From Treponema sp. (GTDB taxonomy: Bacteria; Spirochaetota; Spirochaetia; Treponematales; Breznakiellaceae): 6,809 nt of DNA. The stretch is from the NCBI GenBank assembly GCA_031276615.1, contig JAISND010000165.1:1-6809 (forward strand), given 5' to 3'. The notes under the pieces are model-generated. The model saw nothing but the letters and a program-made list of their open reading frames with translations. It was not told where the DNA came from and did no database searches. The position numbers and the translations under genes were made by a program. Position 1 is the first letter of the stretch. The number at the start of each line of letters is the position of its first letter. Shown here piece by piece: positions 6,137-6,809 of this stretch.

Positions 6137-6809
6137 TGAATTCGGCATCGATGCAGAGTTCGCGGGCGCAGTATTCCATTACCCCGCGTACCCCCCACAC
6201 TTCTGTCGCGTAATGGCCGCCGGCAATCATATTGAGCTTCCCCTCAAGACATTCATGGTATACCGAATGGGCGGCTTCTCCGGTTACGTAGAGATCGATT
6301 CCTTCCTCAACGGCCTGACGCGCTTCGCCGGCGGCGCCCCCTGAAATTACCGCGCAGCTGGAATTTTTTTCCACCCCAAAGGGATAAACCCCCAGGGGGG
6401 GGCTGTCCATGCATATCTTCCGCGCGGCTTCGTCGATGGTCAGCGGCTCGGGGAAAGTGCCCTTCCAGCCGATTTTTTTGCCCCGGTAAAGGCCGAAGGG
6501 TTCGATGCCGGCCAGCCCCAGAAGTCCGGCAAGGGCGGCGTTGTTCCCCATCCGGGGATGCTGATCCAGCGGCAGATGAACGGCATAGAGGCAGATGTTG
6601 TTGTCCAGCAAAAATTTGACGCGCCGGCGGTGGCCGCCCTCCACGCGCAGGGGCGCACCCCAAAAAAGGCCGTGGTGTACAAAGATCATGCCCGCCTTTG
6701 CCTCCGCCGCCCGTTTGAAAGTTTCAAGACTCGCGTCCACGGCAAAGGCGATTTTGGCGATTTCAGAGCCGTCATTGTCAACCTGGATGCCGTTCAGGGA
6801 AGTATCGGC
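6114..6809 (-). CDS. NIF3/DUF34 family dinuclear metal-binding protein (5' partial)
   Basis: A member of the NIF3 (YbgI, DUF34) family: soluble toroidal hexamers with a two-metal centre, whose cellular role is poorly defined and which are often labelled GTP cyclohydrolase I type 2-like. The frame continues past a GTG at 6740 to the window edge; the upstream residues SLNGIQV and IAFAVDASLET match the family's N-terminal region, so that GTG is not the start. Numbering from the first visible residue, the metal ligands are H45-H46 (VHHGLFWG), D82 (HLPLDQHP), H199 and E203 (GGHYATE). Their spacing matches E. coli YbgI closely (H63, H64, D101, H215, E219), implying about 18 missing N-terminal residues. 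There is no large central insert, so this is the short bacterial form of about 250 residues. It is the first visible gene of the operon with lspA, 24 bp away. Confidence 0.94.
   Translation of the reverse strand, partial: ADTSLNGIQVDNDGSEIAKIAFAVDASLETFKRAAEAKAGMIFVHHGLFWGAPLRVEGGHRRRVKFLLDNNICLYAVHLPLDQHPRMGNNAALAGLLGLAGIEPFGLYRGKKIGWKGTFPEPLTIDEAARKICMDSPPLGVYPFGVEKNSSCAVISGGAAGEARQAVEEGIDLYVTGEAAHSVYHECLEGKLNMIAGGHYATEVWGVRGVMEYCARELCIDAEFIDVPTGL

Noticed and set aside
6738..6740. GTG at 6740 as start of the NIF3-family gene
   Set aside because: The 23 upstream in-frame residues match the family's conserved N-terminal region (SLNGIQV, IAFAVDASLET).

Overview
This window looks like chromosomal DNA from a spirochaete, most likely a GC-rich gut Treponema-type lineage. 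The basis is gene character: a divergent shikimate kinase, a PrsW-like protease, a large soluble protein that resembles uncharacterised treponemal proteins, and lspA followed by a tiny two-helix membrane protein. No rRNA or other marker gene is present to confirm the taxonomy. I see no mobile elements, CRISPR, tRNA or rRNA.

Layout from left to right. Positions 1-2031 (+) hold the 3' part of a large TPR repeat protein ending in an eight-cysteine zinc-binding module and a basic Pro/Arg/Gly-rich tail; its reading frame is open at the left edge. A 109-bp convergent spacer with nested inverted repeats follows. Positions 2806-2141 (-) encode a shikimate-kinase-family protein, starting at GTG. A 38-bp divergent spacer with overlapping -10 elements on the two strands separates it from 2845-3525 (+), a PrsW-family multi-spanning intramembrane protease. 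After a strong-looking sigma-70 promoter (3554-3590), positions 3620-5272 (+) encode a 550-residue soluble protein of unknown function. It converges, 14 bp away, on a minus-strand operon read from right to left: a NIF3/DUF34 metal-binding protein (6809-6114, cut by the window edge), lspA (6089-5559, prolipoprotein signal peptidase) and a 91-residue two-helix membrane protein (5562-5287) that overlaps lspA by ATGA.

Functional links are limited. lspA and the small membrane protein are translationally coupled and probably work at the inner membrane, perhaps both in lipoprotein maturation. The other genes look like a housekeeping mosaic. The most interesting items are the shikimate kinase homologue that seems to lack two of the three usual substrate-binding arginines, the 550-residue unknown protein with its own strong promoter, the TPR-zinc module fusion, and the compact divergent promoter that may give a leaderless prsW mRNA. 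Base composition also changes: hand-counted 60-nt lines are roughly 60-80% GC in the left half and about 43-55% GC in genes of the right half.
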